Source: Hermatobates lingyangjiaoensis (Eukaryota; Arthropoda; Insecta; Hemiptera; Hermatobatidae). Taken from it: a stretch of 64,000 nucleotides of DNA. Each line of letters opens with the position of its first letter. The first letter of the stretch is position 1. The notes below the pieces were generated by a model. It searched no databases. It saw only the letters and a program-made list of their open reading frames with translations, and had not been told where the DNA came from. The stretch lies in the NCBI GenBank assembly GCA_026182355.1, contig JAPFBL010000255.1:5271501-5335500 (forward strand), given 5' to 3'. Below, in pieces: positions 39,263 through 52,300 of this stretch. A program made the position numbers and the translations under genes.

Positions 39263-39300
39263 TATATATATATTTGTGTGTGTGTGTGTGTGTGTGTGTT
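39263..39300. repeat. (TA)n(TG)n microsatellite
   Basis: A short TATATATATA run then TG repeats to 39300, immediately upstream of the SINE. Confidence 0.95.
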
Positions 39301-39338
39301 TGGAAATAGAATGAAACACGAATTAAAAGTTTTAAAGA

Positions 39339-39745
39339 GGAGCCAGATTAGCTCAGTGATTAACGTACTCGCCTCTGAACTGGTAGGTCCGGGGTTCGAT
39401 ACCCACCTGGCCCTCGATTTATTAACATAGGAGTTAAATAAATCTGAGTACGTCGTACCTCGGAGAGAATGTTAAGCCATCAGTCCCGAGCGTGTAGGTT
39501 TTTGAGGCACTCGTAATAGATCCCGACTCTAAAAACACATGTTAGGCAAAATTCAGGACTCCCAATGTACAAACAATCTTCATTGTGTGGTATCACAAAA
39601 GACCATTTGTGGTATGTGGCATCATGTTTGGCCTGTGTGCGTTGCCTTGTTGGGACAGCCACTGCTAGTTAAAGGGTTGCCTAATGCTACTGCTACGGTT
39701 TTAAAACTTGTTGTGAATCGAACAAAATTTCAGAAATAAATCTTT
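39339..39745 (+). mobile_element. tRNA-derived SINE
   Basis: The head (39339-39415) is tRNA-like. Box A lies in TTAGCTCAGTGATTAACG at 39348-39365, and box B GGTTCGATACC at 39393-39403 matches the consensus exactly, sitting in a T-arm-like GGG...CCC stem. The tRNA-unrelated body follows and appears to end near AGAAATAAATC at about 39735-39745. A (TG)n microsatellite lies immediately upstream. The anticodon arm is too altered to name the parent tRNA. It is not a functional tRNA gene because the acceptor stem and the D/anticodon arms do not close properly. Confidence 0.7.
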
Positions 39746-42174
39746 TTATGATTACTTTATTTATTGCTAATTGAAAACCATAAATAAAACAGAAAAAACA
39801 AAGAAAAGTTATGAATACTATAACTTTTTGCATACTGATTGATTGCTTTTAGCATTGAAATTAATAAGTTTTTATGATATGAACTGTATTCCACATGGAA
39901 GTTTAAATAGTTATACTTCCAAACACTTCCATTTTATATAATCAGCTAATTTTATATTTAGCTTTGGTGATGTTCCTGCTCTTCTTTGGCTTTCCTGACC
40001 TATCGTTTCTTATTTAATTCCCATTCTATTTTTTCAATCTTTCTCAAACAGTTCCTTTCATTCCTTCTTTTTCAATTTTACTGCAATCTGCTCTCCATTC
40101 GAAATACTTCTGTTTTCATCTACGTTCCGCGGGCTCTCTTTCAATTATTTTTTCCTTCGCCTTCTATTTGATTATCATCTCATTGACTTACAAATCCGGC
40201 CTTTTCTTATCTTAAAGCTGGTTATCTAACAGAAGTTCCCTTCATTATATGAATTTTGAACATCCACTTAAGTCTTTCAGATATTAGTCAGGTTTTTTCA
40301 ACCTGTCAAATCAGATCTATTATTTTGACTAATTAACAATTTTAGATTAATTAAATTATTAGTCATTAAATTAGATAATCTGAGTAAGCATCATTCATTC
40401 TACAATATTGATTATTTTAAAGTAGACTATTGTTAATTTTACCATTTTTTCAGTTGGTTTATTTGAATATGGTTTGATGCCTCTAAGATTACTATCTTGA
40501 CACGAACAATAATATTTGAGGTGTTTTAATATCTGGTGTTCAAATAAAACATTGGGTCATTAAAATTCAAAATCAGAAACAAGAAGACTAATGCTAACAT
40601 GCCTAGTCGAATCCAATATTAGCTAACAAAAAAAAAAACTATTGCCGTCCTGGAGAAAGTGGGTATTCATTTTTTATAAACAGTAAATATAACAAGTAAA
40701 TTAAAATACTGATTTTGACAAAATCACGTGTCTTGAGGTCCGCAAAGAATTTTTGACGTTTAATCGATAATGTCTGTGAAGCTAGTGTGTATGGGTGGAT
40801 TGATGTATCCAAAAGTTTGTGGAGACACTGTAGTCTAGAATCTTGATGGATCAAACTGATATTTTACACAAAAATGAGCAATATGATGTAAACGTGGCCT
40901 ATTATTTGGAGGCAATTTTGTATGATGGGAAAGTCACTTGTTTCTGGGCAAAATGATTTTTTAGACAACATTTTTGTTTTTCTAAACTACTAATTTAAAA
41001 ACTTCATATTTTGGCAATACTATCGAAGTGTCACATGCAATATGTGTAAAAATATTCAGATATTTAAAACAACTGAACATTTTTTTTTTTTAGTAAAATT
41101 TAAAATCTTTTGACTTATAATTGAACTGAAAAGCTTATGAGGAAGTTAAAGCTATACCATTTTTTTGGGTCAGAATTAAATTATACCTAAAAATGAAGCA
41201 TTATGTAAGGAAGACAAAACATTTTTTCCAAGATCACATTATCCAAAAGGGGTATTATAGTACATGTTTTCATAAAATATTTTTTAACGCTGAACTGTTA
41301 TACCATATATAGAAAAATGAAATTATACCAAAAATTAAACCTAAAATTAGCAATTTATAAAAAAAATTAATAAAATTTCGATTACAGAAACAATTTACCT
41401 ATAAATATCCCTATAAAAACTGAAAATTCATCTTGAAATAATTGATCACCTGCTGTACTTGTCAAATTTATTTACATTTGTTTATTTTGTTTATATTGAC
41501 TTAAAAAATTTTAATTGTAATCAAATTGTTATATAGAGGTTCTTAAAAATATTTTAAATATTTTAATGAGTTAATATCCTATGTTAGAAGAATAAAACTA
41601 TTAGATATGAAAAATGAACTCCTAGTAGTTTCCCTTTGGCTTTGCAAAAGTATTATTACTGCTGAGGTAAAACGAATAATACCACATGGATTGGTTCTGT
41701 GATATACAAAAACAAGCATGTACTCATATTGAAATATCTGGATCAATGACTATCGCACTTCTTTTATGTTTAAAGACTAATAAATTCTCCCAATTACAGA
41801 TTTATATAAAAAATTATTCATTTTCTCTTTATTTTACAAAATGAAAAGACCTCTATTGGAGATTAAATATCGACAATATTACTTGAATAAAATACTGATA
41901 GTTTGCCCTATATGTTGTTTAGATACAAGGCTCTACACAAAGTATTTTACAGAGGGCCTCGAAGGAACAGAATGATCACTTGGATTGAACGCTTTCTAAT
42001 ATCAATAAAAGGGCTGTATACTTTATGAAGAGTCTAATATACTCACGAGTGATCAATTAATTATGGAAACAGTTTTGACTTCACTGTGAGTACCTAAAAA
42101 CAGGGATCATCAAAAATCATAAATGATTTAGAATTTAAAACTATATGCAGAACATATTTCCAAAAGAAATTTAT

Positions 42175-42439
42175 CTCATTCTGAGGTAAAATGGATAAAC
42201 CAACAAAAGTCTCCACACAAATGAAGTTTTATTCAACGCGTTTCGAACACTTTGTGTTCATCATCAGGAAGACACGGGTTGGTAGAGTGAACACAACTGT
42301 TGTGTTCACTGGACCAACCCGTCAGTACCACATCCTTGGTGTCTTCCTGATGATGAACACAAAGTGTTCGAAACGCGTTGAATAAAACTTCATTTGTGTG
42401 GAGACTTTTGTTGGTTTATCCATTTTACCTCAGAATGAG
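42175..42439. repeat. 265-bp inverted repeat with hammerhead-like motifs in both arms
   Basis: Arms run from 42175 and 42439 to a centre at 42298 inside AGTGAACACAAC-T-GTTGTGTTCACT. They are nearly identical except for an 18-bp segment present only in the right arm (about 42321-42338) and a two-base difference beside the centre. Each arm carries the same hammerhead-like core on its outward strand. The repeat lies within a family A copy whose 3' end motif reappears at 42893-42942, which suggests insertion into that element. Confidence 0.88.
42344..42382 (+). ncRNA. Small hammerhead ribozyme-like motif
   Basis: Elements in order: TTC (42344-42346); CTGATGA (42347-42353); one extra base T; stem II GAACAC-AAA-GTGTTC (42355-42369), a perfect six-pair hairpin; GAA (42370-42372); self-complementary ACGCGT (42373-42378); T (42379); GAA (42380-42382), complementary to the opening TTC. 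The run GAAACGCG after the core is also found in known hammerheads of schistosome satellite RNA, recalled from memory. The left arm carries the identical core on the minus strand (about 42231-42267). Confidence 0.6.
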
Positions 42440-45400
42440 TAAATACCACACAATTATGGATTGCACAACTAATGATTTAGAAATTTATCTATTTAACTAC
42501 CACAAATAGTAGCTGGGTTTGACGTCAGACAAAGAACACAAACTCTCTATCTAAAAGAGATAGAAATCTTTGATCGGATTATATCTGAATGCTAGGATGA
42601 AGATTTTGGATAATCATATCTTATACTATGGAAGTGAGGGATACTTCTCCATGTACATTCATGAAGGTCATTAAAGAACTTAAACTTTAAAGTTCAATTT
42701 AGTTATAATGAAATGTACAATATGACAGATAAGTACGAGGAGTGTACGAATCCGATAGATAGATCAGTTTAATAATTTTAATAACATGTCAGATTTCAAG
42801 TTTCTTTAACTGAGAAAATGATTAAACTCACATAAAATGATAATGCCAAATTAAAACAAAACAAAAGTCAGTTGGTTATTAACGAGTTTTATATTATGTT
42901 CCCTGATTACTTATAGTAAAGTTGAGTTTTGGTCCCTCCAGATTTCTTCATTGGAAAATTGGATTTAAAAAAATTGGATAGCTTTAAAAGTTATCCAATT
43001 GAAATGTGAAAATGTGAAAAAACGCTATGTATTCTTGGGTAAATGTGGTGATAAAAATTAAGAAGTCAATTGATGTCCGGTAAAGACTACAACCATTTGT
43101 CTTTTTAGGATGTTTTATCAGTTAGCTGTACATGTGTCGTCATTCTGAGTTGACCATCTCATGTTAACTCAACTTAGCTAAATTTTTGAGCCACTTTTGC
43201 TTTTGTTTTCCATTTATTACACAGCAAAGGTAATATTTAGTTATTCACTCTTACCTAAATAGAGCAACCCTTAATGAATTGAGTTAAATCAAACTCAATT
43301 ACCTGTTAAATCACCTTGCCTGAATATCAACAACCACTAGGTACATCCTTTTCAGTAATAAATGCTAGTATGGGCAAATTCAACAAAGTTCATCATTTTG
43401 ATGAACTTTTTATTATTTTACATAACTTTTATGATTGTTCGTCTAATTATTATTACGCTTAACATAATATTTCTATTATCAATTTCTGTACTTTAATTTT
43501 TTTGGACAGGCCGGTGTGGACAAATACAATCTTCATCTTTACAACGATATTCCCATGAGTGTCCCTCTACCTTGCACTTTAAACTAGCAGATAATTTCTG
43601 TAATATGAAAGATAAACTCACCAATTATTTGTTTAGCTTGACACAGTAAATGTCAACCTTATGTAGATTTTATTACATTGAAGTCTAATAATGGTTACAT
43701 GGTTAGCTAAAATATATTTTTGATTATATTAATTTATTATGAAACTAAGGTCATATTTCTTAAAACTTATAATTTAAGTTGAAAAATCAATCAATGATCT
43801 TAGAATCATGATTTATCATACTCGTATATTGAGAAATGAAAAAGAAATATTAAACATGTTTAATAAATATATCTCGTTTATGTTTGTGTTTTAGTAAATT
43901 TCTGCTTGTCCAGATGCAGTCTGATAATCCACTGTAAAGTCAACTTTTGAACTGATGTCTACTCCATAAAAAAACTGAAAAACAATAAGCTATAATTAAA
44001 AAGAAAAGAAAAGTTATGTACTAAATAAAACTGGCTAGTTCTAAAATACGCGCTTAATAATGTTGAAATACTTTTAAAGAGCTTAAATTTAGTAAAGAAG
44101 TTAAACTAAATTGAATCGAGTCGGACGAATTCATATTTTAAGGTAAGAAAGGCTTTATAAAGTTTCTCGTTGCTTCAGGCCCTGTTTACATCAGTTGTTT
44201 TTGTAATGTGATCAGTATAAGCAGAAACAAAAGTTGCCCCGGAGACAAAATAGGACATCATCGCTGAACAAGATACAAACCAATTCAATTAAAGCAGAGC
44301 AGTCTTGGAGGAGGTGCATTGTAATAATTCTTTTATCTTTGTTACAAAAGAAACTTTTCACAATAACGTTTTGTCTGGCTTGATCTTGAGGCAGGAAAAT
44401 TGGACTTTTGCGAAGAATGAAATTTATGGGAGTATGGGAAAGCCTTAGTGAGGATGAGGTCTAGTTTTATTGAAGTCCGGATGAGTTCTACCCCACCTTC
44501 CTTCCTAACTCTCCTTGTCTCCTCTACATTATTCATCCTAGCCCTGCTAACCCAAACCAAACTGTACTCTTTAAACTATTCCTGCTTTCTTTTCTATTTT
44601 TTTGTCCTTTAAAAATTAAAGTGGTATTCCGGATCATGGTCAACCAACAGTATCTTAAATCATTAAATTTGAATTTCAATCATTGTTGGAAGTTTGGTGT
44701 TCATTCCTGAAAATCATAATCTTTAATTAATAAAGCAAGCTCCAATCAAAAGCATGTTATATATTCTTAATTTTAATTAAATTAGGAAGAATAGGCTAGA
44801 AATGTAAAGATACATTTCCAACATATAAACGTAAATATGCGTCAATAATCAAATATTGATTAATTTTAAGAGAATCGAAAAACATTTCTGATATGTTGGG
44901 TTTAATTTGGTAACTCAAGCCTGATAAATTTAGGTAACTTGAGTAAAGTTGTAACAGAAGTTAATTATTAAGTTTATCCCGATGGAGAGTAGATATCTAA
45001 CTTAAATTAGATTGAAATTGAATGAAATTCCACCTTTATGAGTCTTGAAGAGAACTTTTCAACAAATATTCAACTGTTAATATATGACTTTTTTTAAAAA
45101 GATGGTTGATAGGCCCTAAGAGATTTCTAGTTGTAATCTGTATATTCAATCACTGAATATGATTAAAAGTTTGTCATTTTTGTCTATAGCATCACTCATA
45201 AACAATTTTTTTTCAATCTAATTATGATTCATGAAGAAACCCCAATTTTTCCCATCATCAATCAACGAAATTATAATTCACCATTTGAGGCATTAATAAT
45301 CAGTAAATAAGATCTGATTGATTTTATTTCAGTGAGCAGCTACAATACTACTTCTGACTCATCCAATATACATATAATGTATTTATTTTATGCAGTATAT

Positions 45401-45742
45401 GTATTACTCTAGAAAACTGGATAATAACTAAGGTTTTCAAAAGTTAAATTTAATCAGATTAAACAACTTTAACTAAAGCTGATCCATGTCTACGTAAATT
45501 TCCTGTAATAAATTTTCATTGACTTTTCTTAAGAAATAACGACTTCATAAATTATTATAATTATTTTGTACAGTCAAGTAAAGGTTAGTCGCTATTTTTT
45601 ATTTACAATTTTATTTTATAGCGTTATTGGATATGTTTGAAAGCATCATTTCTCTACTTTTTTTTATTATTATATAAATTTATAAATTTAGTTTAAAATA
45701 ATGTGTTATTTAAATTTAATAATTTAATAGTTAAAAAAGTGC

Positions 45743-45766
45743 TAATAATAATAATAATAATAATAA
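45743..45766. repeat. (AAT)8 microsatellite
   Basis: Eight perfect TAA/AAT units. Confidence 0.95.
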
Positions 45767-45862
45767 ATAACCTCTTAAATGGGGAGATACCAAAGGAATG
45801 GTATTGTTGACTCTAAAGCATCTGTAAATTTGACAGTAATTTAGGGTTAAATGTATTTAATA

Positions 45863-45887
45863 GCCAGCCTGATAGGAGCAGGCTGGC
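45863..45887. repeat. Nine-pair hairpin
   Basis: GCCAGCCTG (45863-45871), loop ATAGGAG, CAGGCTGGC (45879-45887). It is perfect and GC-rich in AT-rich surroundings. No other hairpin of this strength with a short loop was noticed outside the two long palindromes. Confidence 0.7.
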
Positions 45888-47069
45888 ATCAGTATGCTAA
45901 CCAGTAAGGCGTCGTGCAACATGTTTGGAATATATTTCCCAAACGACAGTAATAACAATTTCGTACAAATTATTACCGTCATTATCATCCTACAAAGTCA
46001 TTCACACTTTCCTTCCTTGTACGCTTTGACAAAATAGAAACCTCCCTTCAAGATGATATGAACTAACATGTTATACTCTTCAGAGAATGAAGATCATGGA
46101 AAAGTTGATTTTGTGCTTTTGACAGATTAACATGTTTTGAAGTTCCCTGAATCCATTAATATTTCTTTAATGGTGTCCCGATGACGGTGAGTGTGTTCCA
46201 AAATAGTTAAAATTTAACCTTTACAGGATCCTTATTAAAAATATACTAATGTTCGAGTTCGTAAACAAAAAAAGGTTCTAATTGATTAAATTTATAGCTT
46301 AATCAAAAAGTTCTTCTTTCGTAAATAATAATGAACCAAAGTAACATCACATCCAGGCTTATTACAATGATTTAGATATGCTATATTTGAAGGTGGGTCG
46401 GGTCAAAGCTGAAACCGGTCAAACGACCCCACAACCAGCATGCGAGGTAAGTGGCTAACATCTCTTACATGAATTACGAATACTACTCTTTGTCAAAAGA
46501 CTTTTTAACACGCATACATATGGGATTATATAAAAGACAAAATAAACTTTTGACCTCACAAACGTAGCTTAGTTTTTCCAAATATTAACACTGAAAAATC
46601 ATAAAAACCTTACATACTTAAACAAATTGGTAATTTTGCGATAAGAAACAATAATTGTTTTTACCAGAGCACTAATAATACATTTATGAAGATAAAGTGA
46701 AGATTTAATGTTAAGAGCACATATTCTACAAAATAATCTCTTACAAGAAAACATTGCTTCTGTTCCCTGAGCCGGTGGTTACATTAGTTTTACAATTAAA
46801 TCTTAGATCTAAACAACTTCCAAGAAAATGTCAGTGTGTTTGATAGTTTGAGATTAATCTCTTTTCCTTTCCGAAAGATATAAGGACCATTTCAGATTTA
46901 TTTATACCCAGACCCTTTTAAATAAATAGAATATCTGTCCATTAGATATTCTAGTAGACAATATCTATTAATAATTATGGGAGCATATTGCATCATCTGA
47001 ATTATTACTCTTCTTCTAATAAGAGGTTTCCCGCATAGCCTCGCATTTCATATCCATCATTATATAGAA

Positions 47070-47180
47070 TACATCATAAAAGGACTTTGGGGACCTCAAA
47101 ACATGTAAATCTGTCAACATGTTGAGAACGAATGCTTTCATGATCACAATACTTTACTTATAGCAAGTTAAAAAAATATT
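47070..47180 (-). mobile_element. Family A 5' end fragment
   Basis: ACTTTACTTATAGCAAGTTA (47152-47171) with an eroded CTCGAGATCGAA equivalent and TTTGGGGACCTCAAAACATG (47086-47105) matches the 5' ends of the other copies. Confidence 0.45.
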
Positions 47181-47363
47181 AATAATATTCAACTAAAAAT
47201 TTTGAAAAGTTAATTATATTTATCAAATTTAAGCAACACGAAAGAATAACCGGGATTTAGTTAGTGTGTGCTACAGCTACAGAGGCTGATGAAGACATCA
47301 ATGGACTTCACTTATGTTAAAGTCCATTAAATATACCACAACTTACTTTAAATATGAGCTAAA

Positions 47364-47392
47364 TAGGGGCGCAGTGGCTCAATAGGAAGAAA
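47364..47392 (+). repeat. Possible SINE head fragment (box A-like)
   Basis: GGGGCGCAGTGGCTCAATAG resembles the 5' end and box A (TGGCTCAATAGG) of a tRNA-derived SINE. No box B was found within 80 bp, so this is at best a truncated relic. Confidence 0.2.
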
Positions 47393-48419
47393 TATGGATG
47401 CAAACGACTAAGGGACTTTTAGAAACGAATATATTCCTATTATAAAATTGTCAATGATAATTTTGAAATAACCTATCGCGACGTAAGACAGTTACTAGTC
47501 AACCATATACTTTGGAATGGATGAATGCACCGCTGAACACGGAAACATAGCAATAACAATTAATAATATTTTAACTAAACAATATTGAACTCATTATTTA
47601 ATTAAAGCATGTAATACTTGTGGAAGCTGCTTCATTGGAAAATAACATAAATAAAATAAACATTCAGTTTATTTTGAACTAATGAACTAATTAATGACTT
47701 TCCAATTATTTCTATAAAGAGTTTCATTTCTTTTTATAAAATAATCAAGATATGGCTAATTAGTGCTACGATAGTTTCCGGAAATCAACTAAACAGAATT
47801 TGATATAAGAAGCCAGAGAATAACATAATAATCCTTAATTACACAAAAAGAATTTTAAACACAGTAGAATGTAAAAACAACAAAGCATGAACTTTGTTAT
47901 TATGAAAAGAATATGCATTTTCTACTTTTTAACTTTATCATTTATTAAACTATCGTTTAAACTGAGTTCGTTAACCAAAGTTTTCTATATAGTAAATGTA
48001 AGAATTGTGGTTTGCCATAAAGGTTAATTTGACGTTACTGTTGACAGGGAAAAATGATACTTCCGATAGGTTTTCGTCTAAAATTAGGAAATCGTTCTTG
48101 CAGCTTGTGGGAAAAGCTATCTGCCATGATGGATTGGTTTTCAATTATACAAGCTACAATAAGCTTTTATACACAGGGAAAAACCATACTTTTCCAGAAC
48201 AACTAAAATTAAAACTATAACGGATAATTATTATCAAAAATTTACAGTAAATTAAATTATAATAAATAATTTTATTAATAAAATTGCATTTTCAAATCAA
48301 TAATGTAGAGAAAAAATAAATTGTAATTTAAGCATTGTACAATAATAAATTTATCTTTATTTTATCAATTAAACATCAATTTACAATGAATTAATAGGTA
48401 CACTGTCTATTAAAATAGA

Positions 48420-49370
48420 ATATTTGCTAAATGCATCCAAAAGTTTGTGGAGACACTATAGTTTACAATCTTGAATGGATCAAATTAATATTTACACGAA
48501 AATGTCCTCATAATGTAGATGTGCCTATCGTTTGAGAGCAAATATGCATGATAAGAAAGTCACTGTTTTTGCCAAAATATGTTTTTCTTCTAAACTAATA
48601 ACTCAAGAGTCCTCAAATTTTGCATTATCGTGGAACTAATAAAAGCAATAAAAGAAAAAATACTCAGATTGTTAAAACAACTGAATTTTTTTTCAATAAA
48701 AATATAAAAATGTTGACTTATGATGCAATCTGAAACCTTGTGAGAAGGATACAAACCATCCGTATGACGGATCAAAATGAAGTTACATCTATAAATAGAT
48801 CATTATCCGGGGATTGAAAACAGGTGTTTTGTTTTAAAATTACATTAACAAAAAGGGTGTTATGGTAAATAGAATGTTTTCAGAAAATTTGTTCCTTTTG
48901 ACAGTAAACGGCTCATTAGAGAACGACATTTTTCCAAAACATTGAACACAAAATGAGAAACTTATAAAAAATTCGTGTAATCCAATTACTGCAAATACCA
49001 ATAAAACTATAAAAACTGAATATTCATCCTGGACTAATGCAACCTGCTATAATTGTCGGATTTGTTCAATTGTTTACTTTGATTTGGAAAATTTTTAAAT
49101 GAATAAAATTGAAGGTTGGAGGTTTAATGAAAAAATTTGGAATGATTTAATGACATAATATGAGATGTAAGAAGAATAAAACTTACATGAAAAAAATCAA
49201 ACATATAATTTCTGATGCTTTCATAGTAGGATGGATTTCTCAAACAAAATGCTCTAATCAATCTAAATATTACATCCTTGAACAAAACGTTATATCAGAT
49301 GTAGACATTCATGCGTTTATGAATCATATTATCTTTTTGTACTTCGGAACACCAGATGTTCCGAAATAAC
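48420..49370 (+). mobile_element. Family A copy, truncated
   Basis: CCAAAAGTTTGTGGAGACAC at 48437-48456 is identical to 40809-40828. Similarity to the 55.5-56.6 kb copy continues through GACGGATCAAAATGAA (48767-48782), TATAAAAACTGAATATTCAT (about 49008) and ATCAGATGTAGACATTCATG (about 49293). The small frame at 49160-49369 is part of this body (ILEQNVISDVD), shared in decayed form with the other copies. No 5' palindrome and no 3' end motif were found. Confidence 0.6.
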
Positions 49371-52300
49371 TTGGCAGTGACTTAAAAGAATGGATCCGGT
49401 TGCGGTAGCAGGCTTTATATGAGAACAAAAAGGTGACAGAGAAGATAAATTTGGTTATATTTTAGCTTGTTTAAAATCTCAATCGTCATTAAAAAAAATT
49501 TATTGAAGCATTTTCAACTTCATAAAATAATTATAACAATACTATGGACCGATTAGAATCAAGATATGGTAATGAAGAAATGATATGGTAATATGGTAAT
49601 GAAGAAATGTAGTCGCTTCATTGCTTTTGGTTTTAAGTAAATTTAACAGCCATAATTGACCAAAAGTTCATGAAAAATTAAATACTCAATTACAAGCTTT
49701 ATAATTTTTTTGGCTTTATTAAGGAGAAATAAACAGTATGGTTTTATCCTTTAGTGGAGTCATCTGTTCCCGATAGTAATTTTAAAACCTGAAATAGACA
49801 TCAAATTAGATTTAAAAAACTAGTGGTTGACTCATTTTTTAACTATAAAAGTTCAGAATAGAGAAAAGATTTTTTTTTCAGAAAATGAAGTAATGACAAA
49901 GCACATAAGAGCAAACTATCAGTTTTGTATATTTCTTAAGACTGTATTAAGACCAATTTGGATTAACTTAAAATTTCTTCTGCAGTAGCTCTAGAAACAA
50001 CTAGTTGATAGGTGAGAGATGTTTGGATAACTGGTATAATTCATATAATTGTATGGAAGCAGTTGTTCTATCCGCTTCAAAAGGATAAGGTATTGGTATT
50101 GTTTCAGATGGTTGAGAAAAAAATATCTAGATGGTAAATGAAGAGTCTAAAACGTACATTATGCCGAAAAAATCAGTATGAGCTGATATTAACAATGTAA
50201 TAACTGATAATGTCAGGAGGATGGTTAATATAAGGAACAGGTATCAAATATGTATATCCATGAATATAAACATTCTGTCATATCAGTGATCTGATAAATT
50301 GAAACCCAGAAATGCTAGATATCAAGAATACATGTGTCATAGACTACGCGATTCAGAAACGTAAAAAAGGCTGAGCAGTTTTTTGAAAGCACTCTTATTC
50401 GAGGAGTATGATGGAAGATATCTTGTTCAATTACTGTGAATCAAAGGTAGTCCTAAATATGATTACACTTTGAAATAACAACAAAATATATTGTTAATTA
50501 CTATTAATGAACCAAATAATAAATTATTATCTAATTACTAAAGATGGTTAAAACTTGAATTAAACAAAATATTGTTAAACAAGAAACTAAAATAAAAATT
50601 AATGAAAAACTGTAATTGTTTTTCTTATGGTGCTGTATTCAGGGAAGTTAAATCACTCAAATACAAGCAGCCCTGATGTCGTTCAAGATAGAAAAAGACA
50701 CAGTCTTAATGTGTCAAGAATCAGAGACTTAAATATGTTATACTTTAGTTACTCAAAGAATAAATTATATTGAGAAAATAAATCCTAACTCTCTCAATCT
50801 TGATTTAATCATAATTAGATCAATTCCCAACAAAAGATTACTCTGTGACACTGCCGTTTTCCTTGGAAAATATCTTCAAATTCATATTTATTGGGCCCCA
50901 TTCTCATTAAATTATCATTTCATTAATACTTCTTCACAATTTCTTCAAGGTTTTTCTTAAAAATTTTTTTTATAACTTTGAATAACACTTTTTGCACATG
51001 AATCGTCAAAATTTATCTTACAAAACATTATTTTTTCAAACTTGTTAATTATAATTTAATATTATAATAATTTTATTCAATATATAACAGTTACTTTATC
51101 ACCAGTATGATAGAAACTACTGAATAACAATTCTCATTGAAATCTCAACTTAAACAAATACATCCCGTCATTATTTGAAAATTATCTACTTCCACATATT
51201 TTGACGTTTATTATATATTACAATTTTGATATATTTTAATATTCTTTAGTTAATTTAGACATATTAATATAATTAATTTTCCAAGATAAAATAACTGAAA
51301 GTTCTTTTGATATATGTATCAATATATTGCAATAAACCAATTATTAATCAATTATAATAAATATATGAAAGCCATGAATTTATGATTCATTCTTTATAAA
51401 AAGTAATTATTATAATAACTAATTTTTTAAAGATATTAGAATATGGATATCAAACGATAATTATTCAATATTGAACATTAATGATTCTTGAAATTAATGA
51501 TATTACAGTCTATTATTTTTCTTGTAAAGCAACTTCGACGAAAATTGAGGCAGAAATTTTACCATAATTCGAGGAAGTGGAGTTATTTTGAAAGGTGTAG
51601 ATTGAACGATAATGCCCGTCTTTCTCAGGTGAAAATTTATTTGAAGGTGGTGGCGAAGTAAGAGGAGGGAGGTCTTTCATCAAACACCCTCCCAGAGAAT
51701 TCCCCTAACTGGATTAGGTTCTACCTAGAAGATTTGTGTACGATAAACCTGCCACTCCTCCGTGTTTCACTATAGATATAAGCATTCTTCTCCAAGACAA
51801 AAATAAGGACTAAGCGGTGCAAATAATGCTTTATTCTAGAAATTGCCAAAGTTCTGGTTGACATTTCATTGTTCATCTACACCTTTATTTATAAATATCT
51901 TGCAATCTCATTGCCAAAAATATGTTTCCTCAAAAGAAGAAAATTTTATATATTTTGGAAATATTTAACCGATGTTTTATATTTAGAAACCGATGATAGT
52001 GCCTACTGTTTGCCTGTAAACATTATTAACATAACATTCAATCAACTTTTGTTTTGTACAGAAATATTTATTCTTCACAAAAACTTACTTACATAAAACA
52101 TTTCTATATAGTATTCTAGATACTTATATAAGTATAACATTACTTAATTATAAGCATAACCTTATTTATAAAACATTATTATATATATCCTTATAAAAAT
52201 AGCTGTTTTAATTTTGACCTGATTAAAGTATGTATTTAAAAATTAGTAAATCAACAAACTAAATTAAAGAGTTTGATGGATAAATATCCCTTAAATCAAT

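Larger units (their letters stand above)
40665..42945 (+). mobile_element. Family A copy interrupted by the 265-bp inverted repeat
   Basis: The body from 40665 to about 41815 aligns by eye with 48420-49370 and 55500-57000, including CCAAAAGTTTGTGGAGACAC (40809-40828). An RT-like fragment follows at 41620-41720 (SLWLCKSIITAEVKRIIPHG). The 3' end motif (TTACTTATAGTAAAGTTGAG, then CTCCAGATTT) reappears at 42893-42942. The palindrome at 42175-42439 and other DNA lie between, so the copy seems to have been split by later insertion. The 5' palindrome is eroded. Confidence 0.55.
42946..47069. other. No gene seen
   Basis: AT-rich with the AAT microsatellite and the nine-pair hairpin. At 46172-46206 GGTGTCCCGATGACGGTGAG resembles an eroded version of the palindrome arm at 42340. 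At 46393-46430 a short imperfect inverted repeat (GGTCG...CGACC) is visible. Confidence 0.4.

Noticed and set aside
39348..39415. Functional tRNA gene
   Set aside because: Box A and box B are present but the acceptor, D and anticodon stems do not form a normal cloverleaf, and a SINE body follows.
39480..39739. Frames on both strands within the SINE
   Set aside because: The tRNA-derived SINE explains the sequence; SINEs do not encode proteins.
48005..48220. Plus-strand 71-codon frame as a gene
   Set aside because: No splice context, no recognised motif and AT-rich composition like its surroundings.
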